Source: Lachnospiraceae bacterium (GTDB lineage Bacteria > Bacillota > Clostridia > Lachnospirales > Lachnospiraceae). Taken from it: DNA of 64,000 nucleotides. The position numbers and the translations under genes were made by a program. The stretch spans positions 1 through 64,000 of the forward strand of contig JAAVZL010000024.1 in assembly GCA_022791635.1 (NCBI GenBank), given 5' to 3'. This document shows positions 52,986 through 61,358 of this stretch, one piece after another. The notes under the pieces are model-generated. The model searched no databases, was not told where the DNA came from, and worked only from the letters and a program-made list of their open reading frames with translations. The number at the start of each line of letters is the position of its first letter. Within the stretch, counting starts at the first letter, position 1.

Positions 52986-54056
52986 TTAATCTTCGGTAGT
53001 TATAACTTCAACGATTTCACCCATATCGGAGAATACGGAGTAATCGATGTTGAGAACCTCAGCGGTCTCCGTATTTACGGTGATGATGCCGCCCTCTGTC
53101 AGATAGAAGTCTTCCATTCCATCCATGCCCTCTGTGATGGCGTCAAAGGCCAGGTCTGCGGTCTGCGTTCCCAGGTCTGTGTAATTGACGCCGCAGGTGG
53201 TGAAGGCGCCGTTGCGGACAAAGGAATCTGCTCCCGTGTAGTGGGGGATGCCGGCCTCTGCCAGATCCTCATAGATGGCAAGCTCTGCGGCCATAATCAC
53301 ATTGTCGGTAGGAGTGAAGATAGCGTCAACACCCTCTGCAATGAGAGAGGAGGCGCCTGCGATAACCTCGTCGTTGGTGGCTGCAGTCTGCTCTGTGTAG
53401 GCAACTCCCTTGGCATCCAGATAGGCTTTTGCCTCTGCAATGGGGGTTGTAGAGTTAGCCTCGGACAGGGAGTAGAAGAGTCCTACTTTCTGAATGTCCG
53501 GATTCTGTGCAAACATCATATCCATGATAAAGCTTGTGTTCAGTGCATCGCTGGTTCCCGTCACATAGTCAATGTCTACCAGCCCCGCTTCTGCAGGGTC
53601 GGAGATGGCGGCAAAGATCACAGGAGTTTTGGAATCCTCTGCACATGTGGCCATAACCTGGGCGGCCAGAGTTGCAATGGGGATGATGGCATCCACTTTG
53701 TCGCCTACTACCTGATCGCCAATCTGCTTTAAGGTGGACTGATCGCCCTGTCCGGAGTAGATTTCGTAGGAAATGGTGATGCCCTTGTCGGCGGCGATGG
53801 CGTCCAGCTCTGCGGCTACTGCGTTTGCAATCTCGTCCAGGGAGGCGTGGTCCATCTGCTTTACGATTGCGATTTGGTAGGAATCCTTGGCTTCCGTGGG
53901 AGCTTCGCCTTCCGGTGCATCTGTGTCGGCAGGCGTATCCGTTGCCTCTTCCGGGGCGGCAGGTTCTTCTGCTTTGCCGGAGCAGCCCAGCATAGAGCAG
54001 GCAAGCACGAAAGCGCATCCAAGAGCCAGTAATTTTTTCATAGTCATCTTTTTCAT
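52986..54056 (-). CDS. Substrate-binding lipoprotein, TrpX type
   Basis: A 356-residue lipoprotein of the ABC-substrate-binding (PF04392-like) group. ATG 54056 follows AAAAGGAG; the frame runs on to 54143 but lacks a ribosome site. The signal region LLALGCAFVLACSMLGCSGK has two possible lipobox cysteines, MLGC being the likelier. An Ala/Pro/Glu-rich linker precedes YQIAIVKQMDHASLDEIANA, which starts the binding fold; IFAAISDPAEAGLV and DNVIMAAELAIYED follow. Tryptophan binding is inferred from the T-box. Confidence 0.92.
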   Translation of the reverse strand: MKKMTMKKLLALGCAFVLACSMLGCSGKAEEPAAPEEATDTPADTDAPEGEAPTEAKDSYQIAIVKQMDHASLDEIANAVAAELDAIAADKGITISYEIYSGQGDQSTLKQIGDQVVGDKVDAIIPIATLAAQVMATCAEDSKTPVIFAAISDPAEAGLVDIDYVTGTSDALNTSFIMDMMFAQNPDIQKVGLFYSLSEANSTTPIAEAKAYLDAKGVAYTEQTAATNDEVIAGASSLIAEGVDAIFTPTDNVIMAAELAIYEDLAEAGIPHYTGADSFVRNGAFTTCGVNYTDLGTQTADLAFDAITEGMDGMEDFYLTEGGIITVNTETAEVLNIDYSVFSDMGEIVEVITTED

Positions 54057-54202
54057 AATTTTTTCTCCTTTTCTTTTACGAGATTTTTTGCTTAGGTGGC
54101 AGATGAGGGATCCTGTTTTGCCAGAATCAGGTTCCATATGCACTCTGGTGCCATCGAGGAGGGGAGACTTTCCCTACTCGTGCGCCGTGCGCCCGTGTGC
54201 AT

Positions 54203-54480
54203 AAAAAACGCTTCTGCCCCATACATGGGACAAAAGCGTAAACTTCTGCGATACCACCCAAATTGACATTCCCTGTGGAATGTCCACTCGCTACACGTAC
54301 CATCATACGTGCCCCGATGGATAACGGGTGGGGTCCCGTCAGCCCCTACTGGAAGTCCTTGCTCCCTTCGTTCAAAGCTGCCCTCCGAAGCCCATTCACC
54401 GACTGCCTCACGCTCCCATCCCACCACCGGGAGCTCTCTGTAGATCCGCTTCTGTCAGTTACTCTTCTCCTTCACAGGTT
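54203..54480 (-). promoter_or_regulatory. Tryptophan T-box riboswitch with terminator
   Basis: On the minus strand, stem I has the AGAGAG bulge region, a GGTGG distal loop and, between the lower stems, GAA-TGG-G, so the specifier codon is UGG (54392-54394), tryptophan. Lower pairings CTGAC/GTCGG and GAAG/CTTC support it. The antiterminator T-box sequence is GGGTGGTATCGCA (54247-54259), a U variant of UGGUACC. The terminator GCTTTTGTCCC / GGGGCAGAAGC plus GTTTTTT spans 54203-54238. Uncharged tRNA-Trp would favour readthrough into the transporter operon. Confidence 0.93.
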
Positions 54481-54502
54481 TCACTTATATTGCGTTACTG
54501 GT

Positions 54503-54532
54503 ATTATATGCACAGGAGAGGGGATTTGTCAA
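54503..54532 (-). promoter_or_regulatory. Consensus promoter of the T-box/trpXYZ operon
   Basis: On the minus strand, TTGACA (54527-54532), 18-base spacer and TATAAT (54503-54508); both boxes match consensus exactly. Confidence 0.8.
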
Positions 54533-54627
54533 CAATTTTTTTGTGGAATGAGCCTTACTTTTTTATGATGGGAGGAGGTATACTAAAAAAGCTATCTGTT
54601 CTATAAATAAAAAAAGGAGAGAGGATT

Positions 54628-55560
54628 ATGAAGAAGAGAAACAGACTTATCGCACTGCTTCTGACTATGGCACTGTCCATATCGTTGGCAGCGTGCGGAA
54701 ACGACAAGGCAGAAGGCGGCGAGACCCAGGGACCTGCCCGGGTGGAGGCAGAGGAGGATATGGCTGATGACGCTTCTGAAGAGGCAGAGGCGCCGGAGGA
54801 AGAGAAGGATCCTTTTGAGGCTGCCAGGTAGAACCTGGATTCCATCACCAGTGTGGATACCTTAGTTGAGATGGAGATGGATATGGTAGTCAACAACAAT
54901 GGGGAGGAGCAGCATGCGGAGAGCGTTACATCAATGGATGTGAGCTGTATCTATGAGCCTCTGGAGCTAAAGATGGATATGACAGTGGAGGTCAGCGGAG
55001 AAACCGCAGCCACGAGTCTGTATATTGAAAATACGGAGGACGGTTGTGTGGCATATGTAAATACCGGTGACGGCTGGCAGTCTCAGAGGATTTCCGAGAC
55101 GGATGCAGATCAGTATAATTACAGCACGGATATGGCTATCTATCTGTATGGCGACTATGATTTCCAGGAAAACGGAATGGAGGAAATAAACGGCGCCAAT
55201 GCATACAAATATACGGGAACTATCGCAGGGGAAGAGATGAAGCAGCTGATGCTTTCCTCCGGCGCTTTAGATTCTGTCAGCCAGCTGAATATCGACACCA
55301 GCCAAATAGAGAGTATGCTGGATGAGTTGGAGCCGCTCTCTGTGGATCTGTGGATTGATGAGGCTACTCTTTATCCGGTCAGATATGAGATCGATATGAC
55401 AGCGTCCATGGACCTTTTGATGAGCAGTATCGTAGAAGCCATGGGTGAGCAGGGAGAGGGGATGTCCATGAGCGTTCCGAAGATGGTGACCCGCATGACC
55501 TGCTCCAACTTTAACGGTGTAACGGAGATTACGGTTCCGGAAGAGGTAAAGGCAAATTAA
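54628..55560 (+). pseudogene. Lipoprotein gene interrupted by an in-frame TAG
   Basis: One continuous frame of 311 codons is broken by a single TAG at 54829-54831. The first part (67 residues) has a signal peptide with lipobox LAAC (SISLAACGND) and an acidic linker ending DPFEAAR. The frame goes on without shift as NLDSITSVDTLVEMEMDMVV and about 230 residues more, with repeated Met/Asp-rich beta-strand patterns (MDVSCIYEPLELKMDMTVEV), like DUF6612/LppX-type lipoproteins. Codon use is unchanged past the stop. A CAG-to-TAG nonsense mutation fits; a sequencing error or readthrough remains possible. AAAAGGAGAG precedes ATG 54628. Confidence 0.8.
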
Positions 55561-55575
55561 ATAAAATAAAATTTG

Positions 55576-55610
55576 AGAGCAGCCGTATCTGTACAGAAAA
55601 CGGCTGCTCT
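55576..55610. terminator. Bidirectional terminator
   Basis: AGAGCAGCCGT / ACGGCTGCTCT stem, 13-base loop. The T-rich stretch on the minus strand (AAATTTTATTTTATTT) serves the ATPase gene; the plus-strand run (TTATC) is weak. Confidence 0.7.
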
Positions 55611-55621
55611 TATCTGCGGTT

Positions 55622-57322
55622 TTATGACACAATCAGCTGCCGATACCGGTTCACACAGGCCAGAATCTCCTGCCTCCTGGGACGGGCCAGTGAGGAGCGC
55701 ACGTCTCCCCGTTCAAAGAGCCCCTCAAGCCCCTGACCATTCAGCAGAGCCTCCAGCTCGTCGGCCAGATCCGCCATATTCTTTCTCCCGTCCATGGCCT
55801 TAAGCTGTAAGTATTTCAGAAGGTAGGCCAGTGCCATGGTCTGCTCCCCGTCCCGAAGCTGTTCCAGGTAGCGTAGCTCCACGGCGTCCCGTCCCAGAAG
55901 GAGCTCATGGGTGCCCATGGCTTTGAGCTTCAGCCGGTCGTCCCGCTTCACGGCGGCATTTGCCCGGGGACAGCGGTTGGCCGAGTAGGCGGGGAACTTA
56001 TCCTGGTTGGCGGAAAATACGGGGAATGCCGCCGCTGCCTCCTTGGCGCGCTTTGTAATATCATAGGGCACATATTCCTTCATCTGAACGATTGTATCGG
56101 CTACGTGGAAATAAGAGCCGGAGCTTCCGGCCACAATGATGGAAGAAATGCCAAAGTCCTCATAGAGACTGCGTACCCGCTCAATAAAGGGAATGATGGG
56201 CTCCTCCTCCGGGGCCACTACCTGCTGCATCAGCTTGTCGCGGATCATAAAGTTGGTGGCAGAGGTATCCTCGTCAATGAGAAGCAGCGTACTGCCGCTC
56301 TCCATGCTTTCCATCAGGTTGGCCGCCTGGGAGGTGCTGCCGCTGGCGTCCTCCGTGGAAAAGCTCCGGGTGTCTCTGCGTCCCGGAAGCTGCCGGATAA
56401 AGGGAGAAATGTCCACGCCCGTTACGCTTCTTCCGTCCTCGGAGCGCAGCTTCCAGGCGCTCTCGTCTGTGATGACCAGCTCCCGGCCGTCGCCGCCGAT
56501 GTGATTGTAGACGCCGTACTGGAGAGCCTGGAGAACAGTGGATTTTCCGTGGTAGCCGCCGCCCACAAAGAGGGTGATGCCCTTGGGAATTCCCATGCCT
56601 TTTACAGGTCCCCGGTTGGGAAGGTCGAGGGTAACCTCCATGGAGGCAGGCGATTGAAAGGCTACGGCTTCTTGCATGGGCCGGTCGGAGACGCCGCTTT
56701 GCCGGGGCAGAACGGAGCCATTGGCAAGAAAGGCGCAGAGCCCCAGAGCCGGGAGCTGCTGCCGGATATACTGCTGATCTTCACAGAGCTCAATGGCCGC
56801 CTTTAGGCGGTTTTTGTTGATCTTCTGGAAATAGAGGCTTGCGTGAACACAGTCCGGCAGAATGTCGAAGAGCATCTTCTCAAGCTCCCTGGCATCGATG
56901 GTCCGCCCCCTGGCCGGAAATCCGGCCTCAAAGCGCAGGGTTACATTGCCCTCCTGGACCCGGCAGGCCGTGCGCTCTAAGACCTCCTGTCCGCAGCGGG
57001 AGGCGCCCAGAAGACCGCTTTTTCCGGAGCCCTTGGCCTGCTTGCTGCCGGCCAAAAGCTGTGCGGCGAACAGCCGGGTCAGGTGATCCTGCAGAGTAAT
57101 ACGCTTGGGGTAGGTATCATAGTATTCCGCCGGAAAGCCCGCCTTCTTTCCGGATACGAGAACCGAAAGCCGTGAGGGGGAGGCAAAGGGATCCCCCTGT
57201 ACATGATCAATGGAAAGGACAAAGCTTCCAAAGTCGTACTGTCCCTTCAGGTCTTTATAGGCCGGATAACTCCGGTGGTCGATGGAGCGAAGATTCGCTC
57301 GCAGATCTTGTGATGATTTCAT
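55622..57322 (-). CDS. Predicted ABC-class ATPase (PF09818-like)
   Basis: A 566-residue cytosolic P-loop protein of the family annotated as predicted ATPase of the ABC class. Walker A lies in LFVGGGYHGKSTVLQALQ; Walker B is TLLLIDEDTSATNFM. The N-terminal 200 residues (SYPAYKDLKGQYDFGSFVLS and DHVQGDPFASPS) are the family-specific nucleotide-proximal domain. No transporter partner is adjacent. ATG 57322 after ACAGGAG is preferred over a start seven codons upstream. The cellular role of the family is not established. Confidence 0.88.
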   Translation of the reverse strand: MKSSQDLRANLRSIDHRSYPAYKDLKGQYDFGSFVLSIDHVQGDPFASPSRLSVLVSGKKAGFPAEYYDTYPKRITLQDHLTRLFAAQLLAGSKQAKGSGKSGLLGASRCGQEVLERTACRVQEGNVTLRFEAGFPARGRTIDARELEKMLFDILPDCVHASLYFQKINKNRLKAAIELCEDQQYIRQQLPALGLCAFLANGSVLPRQSGVSDRPMQEAVAFQSPASMEVTLDLPNRGPVKGMGIPKGITLFVGGGYHGKSTVLQALQYGVYNHIGGDGRELVITDESAWKLRSEDGRSVTGVDISPFIRQLPGRRDTRSFSTEDASGSTSQAANLMESMESGSTLLLIDEDTSATNFMIRDKLMQQVVAPEEEPIIPFIERVRSLYEDFGISSIIVAGSSGSYFHVADTIVQMKEYVPYDITKRAKEAAAAFPVFSANQDKFPAYSANRCPRANAAVKRDDRLKLKAMGTHELLLGRDAVELRYLEQLRDGEQTMALAYLLKYLQLKAMDGRKNMADLADELEALLNGQGLEGLFERGDVRSSLARPRRQEILACVNRYRQLIVS

Positions 57323-57409
57323 AAACAAATACTCCTGTCTCAAAATAGAATGATCGCAATAACATAAATACTATTTTAAAGCAGAACCTATTTGCGGTCA
57401 ATGAAAACA

Positions 57410-57438
57410 TTGCTTTTGGAAGAAATGGTTTGTATAAT
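57410..57438 (+). promoter_or_regulatory. Promoter upstream of the XRE-type gene
   Basis: TTGCTT (57410-57415), 17-base spacer, TATAAT (57433-57438). The 228 bases to the XRE start hold an imperfect inverted repeat (TGGAAATGTAAA / TTTACAAATTTCCA), a second TTGACA at 57560, and a possible short leader ORF. Confidence 0.5.
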
Positions 57439-57613
57439 CGAAGAGTGAATGCAGGCTTCAAATAGCAGGCTGCTCGAATATAAACCATGGAAATGTAAAA
57501 ATATGTAAAATTTATAGAAACTGCAACCCTTGGTTTACAAATTTCCAAGCGCACTTGGTGGTTGACAACCGAAAAAAGGCCTAAAATAAGCACATACCCA
57601 AGGGGAGAGGTAC

Positions 57614-57649
57614 ATGTACAAAATTGTGGAACCGGAAAATAGAAAATAA
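57614..57649 (+). CDS. Possible 11-codon leader ORF before the XRE-type gene
   Basis: ATG 57614 follows AGGGGAGAGG and encodes MYKIVEPENRK, ending 17 bases before the XRE-type start. The ribosome site is good, but nothing else shows that it is translated. Confidence 0.25.
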   Translation: MYKIVEPENRK

Positions 57650-57666
57650 AAAGGATGGAGTAAATT

Positions 57667-58644
57667 ATGATATTGGCAGATAAGATTACAGAGTTGCGGA
57701 AAAAGCACGGATGGTCTCAGGAAGAGCTGGCCGGACAGCTTGGAGTGTCCCGGCAGGCGGTTTCCAAGTGGGAGAGCGCCTCAGCCATCCCGGATCTGGA
57801 GCGGATACTGAAAATGAGTCAGATTTTTGAGGTGAGTACGGATTACCTGTTAAAGGAAGAGCTGGAGCAGGCGGAGGTAGTCACAACCTCCGGGGAGGAA
57901 CCGGAAGAGCGGTTGAGAAAAGTGTCTCTGGAGGAGGCAAATGCATTTATAGAGCAGAAGAAACGGCAGGCTCTTCCTCAGGCGCTTTCCGTTGCCGCGT
58001 ACATCCTCTGTCCGGTGCTTTTGATTTTTCTTGCAGGATATACAGAGCTTCCCACTGCGCGGCTTTCCGAGGATGCGGCCGCAGGAATCGGCCTGGTGGC
58101 ACTTCTTCTGAGCGTAGGTGTGGCAACGGTTGGCAATCTGTTGTTGGGCTCCCGGATGGAGCGATATGAGTATCTCAAAAACGGCAGTTTCCACCTTCAA
58201 TACGGTGTGGAGGGAATCGTTCGAAAACGCCAGGAGGAAATGGCAGGGCACTATCGGATCTGCGTTGCGGCAGGGACCTTTCTATGCATAACCGCGGTGC
58301 TTCCCATTTTCCTGGTCATGAGCTTTCTGGGAGAGAATGAGTTTGCAGGAGTGATTGCCGTGGATTTTATGCTGATATTGGTGGCTGTGGGCGTGTTTCT
58401 GTATGTCTGGGCAGGAGAGGAATGGGGCGCCTGTCAGATTCTTCTTCAGGAGGGAGAATTTACCCCGGAGCGTCAGGGTCAAAAGCCTTTCATGAAAATC
58501 TATTGGTGCGTGGTGACGGCCCTTTATCTGGGTGTCAGCTTCTGGACCTTTGATTGGCATAGGACCTGGATGATTTGGCCCTGTGCAGGCGTATTGTCCG
58601 GAGCTATAAAAATGATTCTGCGGATGAAGAGCGGAAAAGCTTAA
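57667..58644 (+). CDS. XRE-family regulator with C-terminal membrane domain
   Basis: A 325-residue protein. An N-terminal Cro/CI HTH ([40 protein letters not shown]) is followed by a linker and about six transmembrane helices ([20 protein letters not shown] onward). Such membrane-tethered XRE proteins occur in Firmicutes, often next to genes they repress; the ligand is usually unknown. AAGGATGGAG precedes ATG 57667. It ends 104 bases before the TfoX gene. Confidence 0.9.
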   Translation: MILADKITELRKKHGWSQEELAGQLGVSRQAVSKWESASAIPDLERILKMSQIFEVSTDYLLKEELEQAEVVTTSGEEPEERLRKVSLEEANAFIEQKKRQALPQALSVAAYILCPVLLIFLAGYTELPTARLSEDAAAGIGLVALLLSVGVATVGNLLLGSRMERYEYLKNGSFHLQYGVEGIVRKRQEEMAGHYRICVAAGTFLCITAVLPIFLVMSFLGENEFAGVIAVDFMLILVAVGVFLYVWAGEEWGACQILLQEGEFTPERQGQKPFMKIYWCVVTALYLGVSFWTFDWHRTWMIWPCAGVLSGAIKMILRMKSGKA

Positions 58645-58748
58645 AAACCGGACAGACAGTGTCATGTTTTTTGTGGTATAATTTTAAAAAACGAGTGGAA
58701 ACAGCCTCTTTCTGCCGCTTGCGGAAGAGGCTGCCGGGAGGGCACAGG

Positions 58749-59099
58749 ATGGCGTCCAAATTAGAATTTGTTGAGTTCGTGGCGGATCAGCTCAGGGAAG
58801 CCGGGGAGATAACGTACCGGAAAATGTTCGGCGAATATGGAATCTACTGCGACGGAAAGTTTTTTGCAACCATTTGCGATGATCAGTTGTTTTTCAAAAT
58901 CACAGAGGGCGGAAGGAAGCTTATGCCCGATCTGGAGGAGGGGATTCCCTATCACGGGGCCAAACCGCATTTTCTCATTGAGGAGCTGGAGGATCGGGAA
59001 CGGCTTGCCGAGCTTGTGCAGGTAACCTGCCGGGAGCTGCCTGTGCCCAAGCCAAAGAAAAAGAAAGGGGCCGCAGATGGAACAAAAAACAGCAAGTAA
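58749..59099 (+). CDS. TfoX N-terminal domain protein
   Basis: A 116-residue protein of the TfoX/Sxy N-terminal family: FVADQLREAGEITYRKMFGE, YGIYCDGKFFATICDDQLFF and PYHGAKPHFLIEELEDRERL. The C-terminal TfoX domain of proteobacterial Sxy is absent, as in most Firmicute members, so a competence role is not implied. ATG 58749 follows GGGAGGGCACAG. The last 23 bases overlap the GyrI-like gene; the Lys-rich end (PKPKKKKGAADG) lies in that overlap. Confidence 0.88.
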   Translation: MASKLEFVEFVADQLREAGEITYRKMFGEYGIYCDGKFFATICDDQLFFKITEGGRKLMPDLEEGIPYHGAKPHFLIEELEDRERLAELVQVTCRELPVPKPKKKKGAADGTKNSK

Positions 59100-59802
59100 G
59101 AAAATAGATTATAGAAAAGAGTTTCCGGATCTGTATCTTCCCAAAAAGAAGCCGGCCCTGATTGAGGTGCCAAAGATGACATTTTTTATGGTGGAGGGGC
59201 GCGGGAATCCCAATACCTCTGCCGCCTATGCAGACGCCTTAGGCCTTCTTTACGGCATGTCCTTTGGCATTAAGATGAATTTGAAATTTGGAAAGGTGCC
59301 AGAAGAGGTTCTGGAAGGAATGTCTCTGGAGGAGGGCTCTGGGATCCGGGAAGGAAATTATGTGGTGCCGCCTTTGGAAGGTCTCTGGTGGACCAAGGAG
59401 GATGGGGCATTTGACGGGAAAAATCTGGTAAACAAAGACGCTCTCTGCTGGTTCTCTATGATCCGTCAGCCGGATGAGGTAACAAAAGAGCTGTTTGTCT
59501 GGGCTAGAGAGGAGCTTCATCGGAAAAAGCCGGAGCTTCCCGTTTCTGAGGTGAAGCTGGTAAGGTATGAGGAGGGCTTGTGCGCGCAGCTTCTTCATGT
59601 GGGTCCCTATGACGACGAGCCTGCTTCCATTGAGATTTTGGAGCAGTTTGTGGAAGAGCAGGGCTGTGAGGCGGATTTTCGGAGAGGAAATCCCGGATTA
59701 TCCGGAGGGCGGTTTCATCATGAGATTTATCTGGGAGATCCCAGAAGAACAGCGCCGGAGCGGTTAAAGACCGTGATCCGCCATCCGGTTCGAAGAAAAT
59801 AG
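59077..59802 (+). CDS. GyrI-like small-molecule-binding domain protein
   Basis: A 241-residue protein of the GyrI-like (AraC effector-domain-like) fold, without a DNA-binding part. Typical stretches are KPALIEVPKMTFFMVEGRG, FGIKMNLKFGKVP, and RYEEGLCAQLLHVGPYDDEP, and it ends FHHEIYLGDPRRTAPERLKT. Related stand-alone proteins bind or inactivate hydrophobic compounds. It is co-translated with the TfoX gene; the pair often occurs together in Firmicutes, by recollection. A terminator follows. Confidence 0.9.
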   Translation: MEQKTASKKIDYRKEFPDLYLPKKKPALIEVPKMTFFMVEGRGNPNTSAAYADALGLLYGMSFGIKMNLKFGKVPEEVLEGMSLEEGSGIREGNYVVPPLEGLWWTKEDGAFDGKNLVNKDALCWFSMIRQPDEVTKELFVWAREELHRKKPELPVSEVKLVRYEEGLCAQLLHVGPYDDEPASIEILEQFVEEQGCEADFRRGNPGLSGGRFHHEIYLGDPRRTAPERLKTVIRHPVRRK

Positions 59803-59833
59803 GAGAGTGCGTCTACTCTCGGAAAATAAGAAA

Positions 59834-59880
59834 GAGGCTTCCGAAAAGCAATTCCTTTGACCTTTCGGAGGCCTCCTTCT
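59834..59880. terminator. Bidirectional terminator
   Basis: 13-bp stem GAGGCTTCCGAAA / TTTCGGAGGCCTC (one G-T pair), followed by CTTCTTT on the plus strand and CTTTCTTATTTT on the minus strand. It separates the GyrI-like gene from the convergent PTS operon. Confidence 0.75.
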
Positions 59881-59904
59881 TTGATTGTCTCTGAAAAAAG
59901 CGTA

Positions 59905-60378
59905 TTATCCCTTTTCGTATCGGAAAATTTCCGTCTCTTTAGCGGCTACAGGCTTGCTGCCCTTCTCCATTACCTTAAACTGGTCTTTGTTGCTGATCAG
60001 AATCATGGTATCTGCAGAAATTCCGGATTTTTGGAACAGCTCCAGGTCGGCTTCGCACAGCAGGGTGCCGGCCTTTACCTTTTGTCCGGGCTTTACATGG
60101 GAGGTAAAGCCTTTCCCGTTTAAATCCACGGAGTCAATGCCAATGTGAATCAGGATTTCCAGCCCGTCTGCCCCAAGGATTCCATAGGCGTGCTTGGTAT
60201 CCGCGACCAGCCTGATTTTGCCTGCAATGGGTGCGTATACATGCCCGTCTGTGGGGCGGATGAAAACGCCGTCCCCCAGTACCTTTTCTGCAAATACGGG
60301 ATCCGGACTTTCCTCTATGGGATATACGGTTCCTGTCTGGGTGGCGTACACCACCGGTTTTGTCTTTTTATGAAACAT
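59905..60378 (-). CDS. PTS EIIA component, glucose (Crr) family
   Basis: A 157-residue cytosolic phosphocarrier. His63 (ADTKHAYGI) and the phosphorylated His78 (EILIHIGIDSVDLNGKGF) have the same 15-residue spacing as His75 and His90 of Escherichia coli EIIA-Glc. It can pass phosphate from HPr to the EIIBC encoded two genes upstream, which has no A domain. ATG 60378 after AAGGTGGG is preferred to GTG 60390. It is the last gene of the licT-PTS operon. Confidence 0.93.
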   Translation of the reverse strand: MFHKKTKPVVYATQTGTVYPIEESPDPVFAEKVLGDGVFIRPTDGHVYAPIAGKIRLVADTKHAYGILGADGLEILIHIGIDSVDLNGKGFTSHVKPGQKVKAGTLLCEADLELFQKSGISADTMILISNKDQFKVMEKGSKPVAAKETEIFRYEKG

Positions 60379-60398
60379 AGTTATTCCCACCTTTTTGT

Positions 60399-61358
60399 TT
60401 ACCGAAGGGGCGACTGAGCCATCCTCCGATATGTATGCCGTTTTCCTTTTACGGCAATGCAGATATCCTTCATGGTTTCCGGAAGTGTAACGCTCTCAAA
60501 CACGCCTCCGGCCGCAACGTTGAACATATCCACACCGCAGACCTTATTGTCCAGTATAATCCGCTCCAGCACCTCTTTACTGGAGGCTTCCAGGGAATGA
60601 GCCACGCTGGAGGCCGCCAGGGAATGCTCCTTGTGGATTTCCGTCACAAGCTCCCGTACATAGTCCATGTGGAAACCGGGAACAATGTCCACGGCAGGAA
60701 TATCCACGATGTCGGCGCCTGCGTGCGCCAGTCTTCCTACAAACTCCGGAGTTACAATTTCTCTCAGGTTATAGGGAGGGAAGTCCCCGTCAATGGCTCC
60801 GGGACCGTGAGGAATTCCCGCCTCAATTACGATCCGATCCTTAAAGAGACTGCTGGCCTCAGCAACTGCCTGAACTAAGGGCTCCTGGCCATATCCGCAC
60901 AGGCAGATAAAGTCATACTGCTCATTGATCAGGTACTCCATCATTTCCTTCGAGTAAATAGATTCCTTGTAAATGCCTCCGAATACCTCATTTTCTCTGG
61001 GAACCAGAAGAATCATTCCCACAGGCCTTCCTGTAAGCTGCTTGATTTCCGGGATGGTGTATCCGCGTCCAAGTTCTACCTGAAGCTGCGCCTTGGTAGC
61101 GAGATCATCCTCGGGATTTTTGGAAGGAAGTCCCGGGAACTGAACCTCTCTCGGATCATAGCCCTCCAGGGTAATGTAGTCTGCGCCAAAGGCAGCTACA
61201 AGCTCTGCGTTGGATACCTTTTCAATGTAATTGGGCGCCAGGGGGCAGACGTATGCGCCTACAACACGCCCCTCAGAGGCACGGATTCCCTCCAGGAAAT
61301 CTTCTTTGGTTAAATGGGTCAGCTGTGAAGGTGTTAATTCCAGATATCTTTTACTCAT
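60399..61358 (-). CDS. PTS-associated TIM-barrel-like protein, function unknown
   Basis: A 319-residue cytosolic protein between the EIIBC and EIIA genes. The sequence alternates strands and helices (AAFGADYITLEGYDPREVQF, DRIVIEAGIPHGPGAIDGDF, VSNAELVAAFGAD), and a TIM-barrel fold is a reasonable guess. I recall homologues in PTS operons labelled DUF7916 or wrongly as haloacid-dehalogenase proteins. A hydrolase or isomerase acting on the PTS sugar phosphate would fit but is unproven. The start overlaps the EIIBC stop (TAATG). Confidence 0.7.
   Translation of the reverse strand: MSKRYLELTPSQLTHLTKEDFLEGIRASEGRVVGAYVCPLAPNYIEKVSNAELVAAFGADYITLEGYDPREVQFPGLPSKNPEDDLATKAQLQVELGRGYTIPEIKQLTGRPVGMILLVPRENEVFGGIYKESIYSKEMMEYLINEQYDFICLCGYGQEPLVQAVAEASSLFKDRIVIEAGIPHGPGAIDGDFPPYNLREIVTPEFVGRLAHAGADIVDIPAVDIVPGFHMDYVRELVTEIHKEHSLAASSVAHSLEASSKEVLERIILDNKVCGVDMFNVAAGGVFESVTLPETMKDICIAVKGKRHTYRRMAQSPLR

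Noticed and set aside
52959..53732. Plus-strand frame over the TrpX-type gene
   Set aside because: Mirror of the lipoprotein gene; Cys/His-rich with no consistent fold and no ribosome site.
54829..54831. TAG as a pyrrolysine codon
   Set aside because: No pyl genes or methylamine methyltransferases are in view, and the protein is an ordinary-looking lipoprotein; a nonsense mutation is simpler.
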